Assembly: GCF_003660395.1 (NCBI RefSeq)
Contig: NZ_QXQT01000003.1
Span: forward strand, 48,132-112,131
Source: Helicobacter vulpis
GTDB lineage: Bacteria > Campylobacterota > Campylobacteria > Campylobacterales > Helicobacteraceae
Direction: 5' to 3'
DNA: 64,000 bases
Each line of letters opens with the position of its first letter. Position 1 is the first letter of the stretch. Positions 16,418 through 24,268 of this stretch are shown here, one piece after another. The notes beneath the pieces are model-generated. The model was given only the letters and a program-made list of their open reading frames with translations, was not told the DNA's origin and searched no databases. The position numbers were made by a program, and so were the translations under genes.

Positions 16418-17125
16418 ATGGGGAGTCCCTATAAACATCTGGTGAGTAACACGCCTAGAGTGTCGCCTGTTATGCGCAGGTGGGTGGGTTTTATGTGGCT
16501 GTTGGGGGGGGTGTTGTGGGTGTTGTTTGCTATAGAGGTGTTTTGTGTCAAAACACATCAAGAGTGGATAGGGCGTTTAGACCAAATGCTGATCACTTGG
16601 GCGCGCGCTTACCCCATCCCTAGCGCAGAGAGTGGCTATGTCCAGTTGATCAGTGTGGTAACATTTTTTGCAAAGTCCAAGTTCACTTTGACTTTAAGCG
16701 CGCTGGTGGGACTTTTTTATATTTTTGTCAAAAAGAATAAGGTTCTAGGGTTGGGGTTTTTTCTAAGTATTATGCTGGGTGAGAGCGCGCTCAAAGCTTT
16801 GAAATTGTGGGTGGCGCGCCCAAGGCCTAGCACAAATGGTGAGGTGGCTCTTGCGCATGGTTTTAGCTACCCTAGTGGGCATGCCTTAGCGGCGAGCTTG
16901 TTTTATGGTTCGTTGCTGGTATTGATCTGTATGGGTTCTGGTAGTGCGCGTACCAAGTGGACTTGGGGTTTGATCTTGTTATCGTGGATTTGGCTGATGA
17001 TGTATACAAGGGTGTATTTAGGCGTGCACTATCCTAGCGATGTGTTAGGGGGTTTTTTGATGGGCATGGCATGGGCTTGTTGGTCCATGGGGGTGTATGT
17101 GGGATGGCTGAAAAACGCTAGATGA
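16418..17125 (+). CDS. PAP2-family phosphatase
   Basis: This integral membrane PAP2 phosphatase has about 235 residues and five to six hydrophobic segments. The three active-site motifs are present: K(x)6RP in LKLWVARPRP, PSGH at about residue 152 and SR-type TRVYLGVHYPSD at about residue 200. Such enzymes dephosphorylate lipid phosphates, such as undecaprenyl or phosphatidylglycerol phosphate, or lipid A. The ATG at 16418 gives 235 residues; ATG 16472 (MRRWVGF) would also keep all membrane segments, and no strong ribosome site decides. It lies 12 bp before fliF, as its relative does in H. pylori. Confidence 0.85.
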   Translation: MGSPYKHLVSNTPRVSPVMRRWVGFMWLLGGVLWVLFAIEVFCVKTHQEWIGRLDQMLITWARAYPIPSAESGYVQLISVVTFFAKSKFTLTLSALVGLFYIFVKKNKVLGLGFFLSIMLGESALKALKLWVARPRPSTNGEVALAHGFSYPSGHALAASLFYGSLLVLICMGSGSARTKWTWGLILLSWIWLMMYTRVYLGVHYPSDVLGGFLMGMAWACWSMGVYVGWLKNAR

Positions 17126-17137
17126 GTGGGGTAGCGC

Positions 17138-18841
17138 GTGGATTTTAAAGGTTTATTCCAACAGATCATCGACCTTTTTTCAAGGCTCAATAAAGCCCAA
17201 AAGATCACCATTGTGAGTGCCTTTGTGCTGGTGGTGGCCTTTTTGATTTTCTTGCTCGTGTATCCCACGCGGGGGAAAGACGCGCTTTCAGATTATGGGG
17301 TACTCTTTGAGGGCATGGATAATAGCGATAACGCGCTGGTCTTGCAGTATTTGCAACAAAGGCAGATTCCCTACAAAATCCCCAAAGACGACACCATTCT
17401 CATCCCCAAAGATCGCATTTATGAGGAACGAATCGCCCTAGCTTCACAGGGGATTCCCAAAACTAGTAAGGTGGGCTATGAGATCTTTGACACAAAGGAT
17501 TTTGGAGCGACTGATTTTGATCAAAATATCAAGTATGTACGCGCCACTGAAGGAGAGTTGAGCCGCACTATCGAGAGCCTCACCCCCATAGATAGGGCTG
17601 ATGTACACATCGCCATCCCTAAAGATAGTGTCTTTGTGAGCAAGGAGATTCCTCCCACCGCTTCAGTGATGCTCAAGATCAAACCCAATATGCGTTTATT
17701 GCCCAAACAGATTGCTGGAATCAAGAATTTGATCGCTGCATCCGTGCCTAAACTCACTCCGGAAAATGTCAAATTGGTCAATGAGAATGGCGAACCTTTG
17801 GGCGAGGATAACGAATTAGACAGCACGCGCGAATTAGCCCAAGCCCAATTGCATTATAAGCAGAACTTTGAAAATCTGCTAGAAAGCAAGATCACCAATA
17901 TCTTAACACCCATCGTAGGGGGGCGTGATAAGGTGGTGGCTAAGGTGAGTGCGGAATTTGATTTTAGCCAAAAGAAAAGCACCAAAGAGACCTTTGATCC
18001 CAACAATGTCGTGCGCAGCGAGCAAAACATGGAAGAGAAGAGGGAGGGCTACCCTAAAAAACAAGTCGGTGGGGTGCCTGGGGTGGTGAGCAATATCGGG
18101 CCTGTACAGGGCGTGGCCAATGATCAACTCAGAGAGAAGTACGAAAAATCCACCAACACAACCAATTACGAAGTGGGTAAAACAATCAGTGAGATCAAGG
18201 GAGAGTTTGGGGTATTGACGCGCTTAAACGCGGCAGTGGTGGTGGATGGGCGTTATAAAAAAGTGGATAAAAATGGGGTAGAAAGCATAGAGTATATTCC
18301 CTTGAGCGCGCAGGAAATGGAGAAGATCAACGCATTGGTCAAGCAAGCCATAGGCTATAACCAGAATCGAGGCGATGCAGTGGCGGTGAGTAATTTTGAG
18401 TTCAATGCTAAAGCCACCAAATACTTGCCTATGACCGCTTATGAAAAATTTGTCCATACAGCTGAGAGATATTTAGGGCCTTTCTCATCACTCTTTAAAT
18501 ATCTCATCATCGCCCTAGTGCTCTATGTCTTTTACAAGAAAGTCATTACCCCTTTCAGCCAGCGCATGCTAGAAATCCACCCAGACGAGGAGGAACAGGT
18601 ACAGTCGCTCTTTGCAGTGGATGAAGATGATGAAGAAGAAGTGGATCGTTTTGGAGAAATGCGTAAAAAGGTGGAAGATCAATTGGGCTTGAGCGCGAGC
18701 TTTGATGAAGAAGATGTGAAGTATGATATTATGCTAGAGCGCGTTAAGGGCGCGCTCAAGGAAAGGCCTGAAGAAGTGGCCTCTCTCTTTAAATTACTCA
18801 TCAAGGATGAGGTGGCGATCACGAGTACGAAAGGAACCTAG
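17138..18841 (+). CDS. fliF: Flagellar MS-ring protein FliF
   Basis: FliF forms the MS ring in the inner membrane on which the flagellar motor and export gate are built. This 567-residue protein has an N-terminal membrane segment (residues 22-43), the ring-building domains with NVVRSEQNMEE and the proline-rich loop, a second membrane segment near residue 450 (LIIALVLYVFYKK) and a cytoplasmic acidic tail that binds FliG. It starts at GTG 17138, 12 bp after the PAP2 stop. FliG follows with no gap. Length matches the Helicobacter family. Confidence 0.95.
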   Translation: MDFKGLFQQIIDLFSRLNKAQKITIVSAFVLVVAFLIFLLVYPTRGKDALSDYGVLFEGMDNSDNALVLQYLQQRQIPYKIPKDDTILIPKDRIYEERIALASQGIPKTSKVGYEIFDTKDFGATDFDQNIKYVRATEGELSRTIESLTPIDRADVHIAIPKDSVFVSKEIPPTASVMLKIKPNMRLLPKQIAGIKNLIAASVPKLTPENVKLVNENGEPLGEDNELDSTRELAQAQLHYKQNFENLLESKITNILTPIVGGRDKVVAKVSAEFDFSQKKSTKETFDPNNVVRSEQNMEEKREGYPKKQVGGVPGVVSNIGPVQGVANDQLREKYEKSTNTTNYEVGKTISEIKGEFGVLTRLNAAVVVDGRYKKVDKNGVESIEYIPLSAQEMEKINALVKQAIGYNQNRGDAVAVSNFEFNAKATKYLPMTAYEKFVHTAERYLGPFSSLFKYLIIALVLYVFYKKVITPFSQRMLEIHPDEEEQVQSLFAVDEDDEEEVDRFGEMRKKVEDQLGLSASFDEEDVKYDIMLERVKGALKERPEEVASLFKLLIKDEVAITSTKGT

Positions 18842-19870
18842 ATGGCAAAGCTAACCCCTAGACAAAAAACCCAATTAGATGAGTTTACCATGTCTGAAAA
18901 ATTGGCAATCTTGCTCATGCAAGTGGGTGAAGAGGCCACAGCAGGTATTTTACGCCATTTAGATGTGGATTCGATCACCGAGATCAGCAAACAGATCGTG
19001 CAATTAGATGGGACAGATAAGGCCGTGGGCGCGGCGGTACTAGAGGAGTTCTTTGCAATTCTGCAGTCCAACCAATATATCAATAGTGGTGGGTTAGAGT
19101 ATGCGCGTGAGCTCTTGGTTAAAGCGCTAGGGCCTGAACAAGCCAAGGTCATTTTAGAAAAACTCAGCCGCTCCTTGCAAACCCAAAAGAATTTCGCCTA
19201 TTTGGGGCGTATCAAGCCCCAACAACTCGCCGACTTCATCATCAACGAACACCCCCAAACTATTGCCTTAATCCTAGCCCACATGGAATCCCCCAATGCG
19301 GCAGAGACCCTAAGCTTCTTCCCTGATGACATGAAAGCGGAGGTGAGCATTAGGATGGCCAGTTTGGGGGATATTTCCCCCCAAGTGGTCAAGCGTGTCT
19401 CCACAGTGCTTGAAAATAAATTAGAAGCCCTCACTAGTTATAAAGTGGAAGTAGGAGGGTTGCGCGCGGTGGCCGAGATTTTCAACAGATTAGGCCAAAA
19501 AGCGGCCAAAACCACACTCGCACGCATTGAAAATATCGATGCCAAATTGGCTAATGACATTAAAGAAATGATGTTCACCTTTGAAGATATCTCAGGTTTG
19601 GACAATTTTGCCATCCGTGAAATCCTCAAGGTGGCCGATAAAAAAGATCTCACCTTGGCACTCAAAACCTCTACAGAGGAACTCAAGGCCAAATTTTTGA
19701 GCAATATGAGTAGCCGTGCGAGTGAACAATTCATCGAGGAGATGGCCTACCTGGGCGCGGTGAAGATCAAAGACGTGGAATCCGCCCAACGCAAAATCAT
19801 CGAGATCGTACAGTCCCTAGCTGAAAAAGGCGTGATCCAAATGGGTGGCGAGGAAGACATCGTTGAATAA
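18842..19870 (+). CDS. fliG: Flagellar motor switch protein FliG
   Basis: FliG is the rotor part of the switch complex. It binds FliF through its N-terminal domain and meets the MotA stator through its C-terminal domain. This 342-residue protein has the N-terminal EKLAILLMQVGEE region, the middle EHPQTIALILAHM with the EHPQ motif, and the C-terminal charged helix FTFEDISGLDNFAIREILKV with the torque residues. The ATG directly follows the fliF stop. Its 3' end overlaps the long form of fliH. Confidence 0.96.
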   Translation: MAKLTPRQKTQLDEFTMSEKLAILLMQVGEEATAGILRHLDVDSITEISKQIVQLDGTDKAVGAAVLEEFFAILQSNQYINSGGLEYARELLVKALGPEQAKVILEKLSRSLQTQKNFAYLGRIKPQQLADFIINEHPQTIALILAHMESPNAAETLSFFPDDMKAEVSIRMASLGDISPQVVKRVSTVLENKLEALTSYKVEVGGLRAVAEIFNRLGQKAAKTTLARIENIDAKLANDIKEMMFTFEDISGLDNFAIREILKVADKKDLTLALKTSTEELKAKFLSNMSSRASEQFIEEMAYLGAVKIKDVESAQRKIIEIVQSLAEKGVIQMGGEEDIVE

Positions 19871-20660
19871 TTTTGGCGAGGAGAACTTGATCGCTAAGGA
19901 CGATCTGAGCAAACACACCATCGCGCGCTATGAGTTTAAGTCTATTGCCGATCTCGCTCCGGACCCTGAGCCTGAAAAGCCCGCCACCCCCCGTGCGCCC
20001 CAGTCTGTCGAACAACCCCCAGAACCCGCTCTGACCCGCTCGATCCAGCTAGAAAACGAGTTGATCGAGTGCCTGCTCAAAAAAACCGATGAGCTTTCTA
20101 GCCACTTGGCCAAGTTGCAAATGCAGTTTGAGAAAAGCCAAGAGGAGAACCAATCTCTCTTGCAACAAGCCCGTGAAGATAGCTATAAATTGGGTTTTAA
20201 GGAGGGCGAGGAGAAAGCCCGCAACGATCTAAGCGCGAGCATCGATGCAGAAAAAAAACATCTCTTGCAATCCTTAAGCGCGATCGATCAGCAAATGCAG
20301 CAATCCCAAAGCCACTTAGAAACTTTAGAAAAGGAACTCAGCGCGATCGCTGTGGAGATCGCCAAAGAAGTCATTGTTAAAGAAGTGGAGGAAAAAAGTC
20401 AAGAAGTTGCCCTAGCCCTAGCCAAACAACTCTTGCAAAATATCATGGACGCAACAGATATTTGCCTCAAGGTCAACACCCTAGATTACCCCTATCTCTC
20501 CCAGCACCTCAAGGACATGCCCAAGATCAAGTTAGAACCCAATGATGCCATCGCTAAGGGCGGTGTGTTGATCAGCAGTAACCATGGCAATATTGATGGG
20601 AATTTGATGTCTCGTTACAAAAATCTCAAAGAGAGTGTGCTAGATAATTTGAAGGTGTAA
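19845..20660 (+). CDS. fliH: Flagellar export regulator FliH
   Basis: FliH binds the export ATPase FliI and the C-ring. This protein of up to 271 residues has a Pro-rich N-terminal region (residues 40-65), a long coiled coil (about 70-170), and a C-terminal domain of the V-ATPase E-subunit type (AVEIAKEVIVKEVEEKSQEVALALAKQLL). The longest frame begins at GTG 19845 inside fliG. TTG 19887, three bases after GGCGAGGAG, is an alternative that would begin IAKDDLSKHTI, so the true start is uncertain. The stop is one base before dxs. Confidence 0.85.
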   Translation: MARKTSLNNFGEENLIAKDDLSKHTIARYEFKSIADLAPDPEPEKPATPRAPQSVEQPPEPALTRSIQLENELIECLLKKTDELSSHLAKLQMQFEKSQEENQSLLQQAREDSYKLGFKEGEEKARNDLSASIDAEKKHLLQSLSAIDQQMQQSQSHLETLEKELSAIAVEIAKEVIVKEVEEKSQEVALALAKQLLQNIMDATDICLKVNTLDYPYLSQHLKDMPKIKLEPNDAIAKGGVLISSNHGNIDGNLMSRYKNLKESVLDNLKV

Positions 20661-20661
20661 G

Positions 20662-22515
20662 ATGGAAGCGCTGAGGGAGTTAGAAGTTTATGGGCAGACA
20701 AGCGCACATTTAGAGAAAATTTGTGCGTTGCTAAGGGAGAGGATTTTAGAAGTGGTGAGTGCTAAAGGCGGGCATTTGAGCTCGTCTTTAGGAGCGATCG
20801 AATTGATTGTGGGTTTGCATAATGTCTTTGATAAGGACAAACACCCCTTTATCTTTGACACTAGCCACCAAGCTTACGCGCACAAACTTCTAACAGGGCG
20901 TTTTGAAGCTTTCTCGACCTTGCGCCAACTCCATGGTTTGAGTGGGTTTTGTTGCCCCCATGAATCGGTCTATGACTACTTTGTTGCCGGGCACAGTTCT
21001 ACCGCGCTTTCAATAGGGGTAGGGGTGGCTAAGGCATATGCGCTTAAAGGAATTAGCGATGTGCCTGTGGTGATGGTGGGTGATGGGAGCTTGAGCGCTG
21101 GGTTAGCCTATGAGGCCTTGAATGAATTAGGCGATCGCAAATACCCTTTGGTGATTTTGCTCAACGACAATGAAATGAGCATTGCCAAGCCCATTGGAGC
21201 GATCAGCAATGCGCTATCCCAGTTAATGGCAGGCCCTCTTTACCAATCTTTTCGCGACAAAATCAAGACGATTTTAAAATCTATGCCTGAGGGAGTCAAT
21301 TACTTGGCTAACCGCTTAGAGGAATCCTTCAAGCTCATTACCCCAGGAATCCTATTTGAAGAGTTGGGGATTAGCTACATGGGCCCTATAGATGGGCATG
21401 ATATAGAAAGTGTTATCCAAGCCCTTAAATTGGCTAAAGAAACCAAGGGGCCCTTGTTAATCCACGCCCAAACCACTAAGGGCAAGGGCTACAAGATTGC
21501 CGAAGGGCCTTATGAAAAATGGCATGGCGTGGGGCCCTTTGATCTGGCCACCGGCTTACCCACTAGCACTAAAGATTGCAGCAAACCTCTAAGCCCCACG
21601 GAAGTGTATTCCCAAACTCTCTTGGATTACGCCATAAAAGATGACAAGATCGTGGGTGTAACTGCGGCGATGCCCGGAGGCACAGGGCTTGGCAAACTCA
21701 TTGAGACTTACCCAAATCGCTTTTGGGACGTGGGGATTGCCGAGCAACATGGGGTTACTTCCATGGCTGCTTTGGCTAAAGAGGGCTTTAAACCCTTTGT
21801 GAGCATTTACTCCACCTTTTTACAACGCGCCTTTGATCAGATCGTGCACGATGTGGCCATCATGTCCTTACCTGTAAAGTTTGCCATCGATCGAGCAGGG
21901 ATTGTGGGCGAGGATGGCGAGACCCACCAGGGTTTGTTAGACATCGCCTACTTACGCCCCATCCCCAATATGACCTTGTTAGCTCCCCGGGATAACGCCA
22001 CCTTGAAACAAGCCATTGCCTTCGCACAAGCCCATAGCGTGGGGCCCTGTGCTTTTAGATACCCGCGCGGGGGATGGCTATTGCCTGAATGGGTGTTTGA
22101 GGCAGTGCCTTATGAATACGCTAAGAGCGTGCTGTTAAAAGAGGGGCAGGAAGTGTTGTTTGTAGGCTATGGCAATGGGGTAGGGCGCGCCTACCAAACC
22201 CTAGAGATTCTCGCCCAAAAGGATTTAGAAATTGGACTCTTAGATCTATGCTTTTTGAAACCCCTAGACATTGGTTTAAAAGAGATTTTACCCCGCTACT
22301 CTAAAATTTACGTCTTTAGCGACTCCTATCAGATGGGTGGGGTGGGGAGTGTGCTATTAGAATACTTGGCACAAATAGGCCACTTTCCTAAGTTTAAGAG
22401 CTTTGAGTTGGCTGATGCCTTCATCCCCCATGGTAAGACGGCTCTTGTAGAGAAAAGCTTGAAGCTAGACCCCCCCAGCCTAGCCCAAAAAGTGTTAGAA
22501 GACCTAGGTTTTTGA
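20662..22515 (+). CDS. dxs: 1-deoxy-D-xylulose-5-phosphate synthase Dxs
   Basis: This thiamine-diphosphate enzyme joins pyruvate and glyceraldehyde-3-phosphate in the first step of the MEP isoprenoid pathway. It has 617 residues with the catalytic His in GHLSSSLG, the ThDP motif GDGSLSAGLAYEALNE with a distal NDNEMS, and the transketolase central domain with DRAGIVGEDGETHQG. It directly follows fliH, as in H. pylori, and its last bases overlap the convergent DUF1104 gene. The coupling of an isoprenoid gene to flagellar genes looks positional rather than functional. Confidence 0.96.
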   Translation: MEALRELEVYGQTSAHLEKICALLRERILEVVSAKGGHLSSSLGAIELIVGLHNVFDKDKHPFIFDTSHQAYAHKLLTGRFEAFSTLRQLHGLSGFCCPHESVYDYFVAGHSSTALSIGVGVAKAYALKGISDVPVVMVGDGSLSAGLAYEALNELGDRKYPLVILLNDNEMSIAKPIGAISNALSQLMAGPLYQSFRDKIKTILKSMPEGVNYLANRLEESFKLITPGILFEELGISYMGPIDGHDIESVIQALKLAKETKGPLLIHAQTTKGKGYKIAEGPYEKWHGVGPFDLATGLPTSTKDCSKPLSPTEVYSQTLLDYAIKDDKIVGVTAAMPGGTGLGKLIETYPNRFWDVGIAEQHGVTSMAALAKEGFKPFVSIYSTFLQRAFDQIVHDVAIMSLPVKFAIDRAGIVGEDGETHQGLLDIAYLRPIPNMTLLAPRDNATLKQAIAFAQAHSVGPCAFRYPRGGWLLPEWVFEAVPYEYAKSVLLKEGQEVLFVGYGNGVGRAYQTLEILAQKDLEIGLLDLCFLKPLDIGLKEILPRYSKIYVFSDSYQMGGVGSVLLEYLAQIGHFPKFKSFELADAFIPHGKTALVEKSLKLDPPSLAQKVLEDLGF

Positions 22516-22965
22516 AACGCTTTTGTGGTGATCTTTTTTATGGTGCGCACCACAGTTGCAAGGCCCTACCACATCGCAATGACACTTGCCATGACAACCG
22601 CAAGCCTTGTAATAGAGGCCACTGGCTTTAAACTGTGCGCGCGTCATCTTGGCGATGCGCTCCTTCATCGCCTTAGCGATAGCCTCTCTGCGCTTTTCAA
22701 AGTCTCCCATTGTCATGTCTTGCGTGTTGCGATCTGCTGCTTTAGAGAGTTGTTCATGAAACGCTTTCTTTTGCGCAGGCTTCATCTTTTGCATGCGCTT
22801 GTAGAGCTCTATCTTATAGTCAGGCACTTGTTGGGGGTCCACCTTGCCAGCCATCTCTACTAGCTCCTGATTGCTCTTCTTTTGGAAAGGCGTTTCTAAA
22901 GAAGCTCCCATCAACGTGCCTGCCAAGATCAAAGTAAGCCACCCGTATTTTACAGACATGTTCAT
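22504..22965 (-). CDS. DUF1104-family secreted protein with Cys/His tail
   Basis: This 153-residue secreted protein has a signal peptide (GWLTLILAGTLMGAS) and an alpha-helical domain with the DUF1104 pattern: SNQELVEMAGKV, then PDYKIELYKRMQKM, then MTMGDFEKRREAI. This family is found almost only in Helicobacter and Campylobacter and has no settled function. The C-terminus is a candidate metal site with CGCHGKCHCD and CNCGAHHKKDHH. It lies 8 bp after a paralogue with a His-rich tail. The open frame allows ATG at 22965 or 22959. Confidence 0.75.
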   Translation of the reverse strand: MNMSVKYGWLTLILAGTLMGASLETPFQKKSNQELVEMAGKVDPQQVPDYKIELYKRMQKMKPAQKKAFHEQLSKAADRNTQDMTMGDFEKRREAIAKAMKERIAKMTRAQFKASGLYYKACGCHGKCHCDVVGPCNCGAHHKKDHHKSVSKT

Positions 22966-22973
22966 GGAGCAAC

Positions 22974-23555
22974 CTACTCGTGAGTACCTTCAGATTTTTC
23001 TTTGTGTTCTGCGCTCTTGTGCTCTTCAGCTTTAGCAGGAGCTTTGCTAGCCTTATGCTCCTCGCCCTTAGAGGCTTCTTGTGTTCCATGCTTCATACCT
23101 TCATGCCCGTGCTTTTCGCCATGTTCTTGGCCATGCTTGCCAGCATGTTTTTTGCCATGTCTGTGTGGGCACAAGAGTTCGCGCTTTTTAGTTTTACACA
23201 CTTCCACATCCAAGCCCATGTCCATGAGCTCTTTGTGATCGTGGTCTTTTTTCTTCTCTTCTAGGGCTTGGGCCACTTCCTTGCGCAATTCTGCAAAATC
23301 TTTAGCGCTCATTTTGGCTAGATTTGCCTTGTAAGTTTTATTAACCTGCGCTTTGAAATTCATCTTGGCCTTGCTACCCTTTTTTTCCTTAAGACGTTTG
23401 TAGACTTCCTCTTGGTAATCCAACACCTCTTCAGCACTATGCAGGGTGCCCGCTAGCTTAATGAAATCCTTGTCGCTTAAGCTCGAATAATCCTCTGCCT
23501 GAGCCACACCTAAAGCCAACGCCCCCATCATGACTATACCTAGAAAACGACGCAT
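22974..23555 (-). CDS. DUF1104-family secreted protein with His-rich tail
   Basis: This 193-residue protein has a signal peptide (GIVMMGALALGVAQA) and the DUF1104 helical domain (LSDKDFIKLAGTL, then LDYQEEVYKRLKE, then MSAKDFAELRKEV). From residue 133 the chain is rich in His, Lys and Glu, with repeated GKH, GEHK and KAEEHK units (HGKKHAGKHGQEHGEKHGHEG region). Such a tail could bind Ni or Zn, as several Helicobacter proteins do; this is inference. It is followed after 8 bp by its paralogue, suggesting an operon that arose by duplication. Confidence 0.75.
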   Translation of the reverse strand: MRRFLGIVMMGALALGVAQAEDYSSLSDKDFIKLAGTLHSAEEVLDYQEEVYKRLKEKKGSKAKMNFKAQVNKTYKANLAKMSAKDFAELRKEVAQALEEKKKDHDHKELMDMGLDVEVCKTKKRELLCPHRHGKKHAGKHGQEHGEKHGHEGMKHGTQEASKGEEHKASKAPAKAEEHKSAEHKEKSEGTHE

Positions 23556-23674
23556 AAAACCCCTTTCGTAAAAAGTTTAATAAAAAGACGCGCTATTGTA
23601 TCCTACTTTGATTAAAATTGAGCTTAATACACAACAGAGGGCACGATTTCAGATGGAATCTTCTATAAAGATGA

Positions 23675-23761
23675 TGGTACCAAAAGTCGGACTCGAACCG
23701 ACACGGAGTTGCCTCCACCAGATTTTGAGTCTAGCGTGTCTACCAATTCCACCATTTTGGC
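23675..23761 (-). tRNA. tRNA-Leu (anticodon CAA)
   Basis: The minus strand folds as an 87-base class II tRNA, read from GCCAAAA to TTTTGGT with discriminator A and an encoded CCA. The D-arm region is GTGGAATTGGTAGAC, the anticodon loop holds CAA, and the variable arm is long, as leucine tRNAs have. The TTCGAGTCC T-arm is clear. It is 19 bases from the second leucine tRNA. Confidence 0.93.
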
Positions 23762-23764
23762 CTG

Positions 23765-23780
23765 TGAACCCGTAGGTTCA
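23765..23780. other. Short hairpin between the two tRNA-Leu genes
   Basis: TGAACC and its complement GGTTCA enclose a four-base CGTA loop in the 19-base spacer between the tRNA genes. It may be a processing signal for the dicistronic tRNA precursor. It is too short and lacks a T run, so a terminator is unlikely. Confidence 0.35.
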
Positions 23781-23865
23781 TGGTGCACTGGGCGAGAGTC
23801 GAACTCGCACGAGTTGCCTCACCACCCCCTCAAGATGGCGTGTCTACCAATTCCACCACCAGTGC
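23781..23865 (-). tRNA. tRNA-Leu (anticodon GAG)
   Basis: The minus strand reads as an 85-base class II tRNA from GCACTGG to CCAGTGC with discriminator A and an encoded CCA. The anticodon loop has GAG, the variable arm is long, and the T-arm GTTCGACTC is clear. With the adjacent CAA gene it forms a two-gene leucine tRNA cluster transcribed away from atpE's downstream end. Confidence 0.93.
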
Positions 23866-23888
23866 AAAGCCCCCTCCCTTATTTGAAA

Positions 23889-24200
23889 CTACGCTAAGAA
23901 CGGGTTGCTATAGACGGCGATAATGGCAAATACCAATGTGTAGATCACTTGCGCTTCGATCATCGCCATAGCAATAAACATCGTGGTGAGAAGCTTGCCC
24001 CCCACCCCGGGGTTGCGCGCTGTGCCCGTAATGGCCGCTGCAGCTGCATTACCCATTCCGATGGCTCCCCCGCAGGCGGCTACCCCCAAGCCCACGACAG
24101 CTCCCACAATGGAGTAGGACTTAACCATGTCCAGCCCATTCACCTCTGCCCCAAAAGCTAGCCCAACCATGCCCAAACACAAAAGCGCAAGAAACCTCAT
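23889..24200 (-). CDS. atpE: ATP synthase F0 subunit c AtpE
   Basis: The c-ring subunit carries protons through the F0 rotor. The 103-residue chain has an N-terminal signal-like segment (LALLCLGMVGLAFG), then a two-helix hairpin with the polar loop ARNPGVGGKL and the proton-carrying Glu in AMIEAQVIY. The long N-terminal extension is typical of Epsilonproteobacterial AtpE. The ATG at 24200 has GGGAG at good spacing; a TTG two codons earlier is less likely. As usual in these bacteria it stands apart from the rest of the ATP synthase genes. Confidence 0.93.
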   Translation of the reverse strand: MRFLALLCLGMVGLAFGAEVNGLDMVKSYSIVGAVVGLGVAACGGAIGMGNAAAAAITGTARNPGVGGKLLTTMFIAMAMIEAQVIYTLVFAIIAVYSNPFLA

Positions 24201-24268
24201 GAACAACTCCCGATCTTAAAAATATTGCTAGGCGCAAAACTCAATTATGACACTTTCAAACTTAATTT

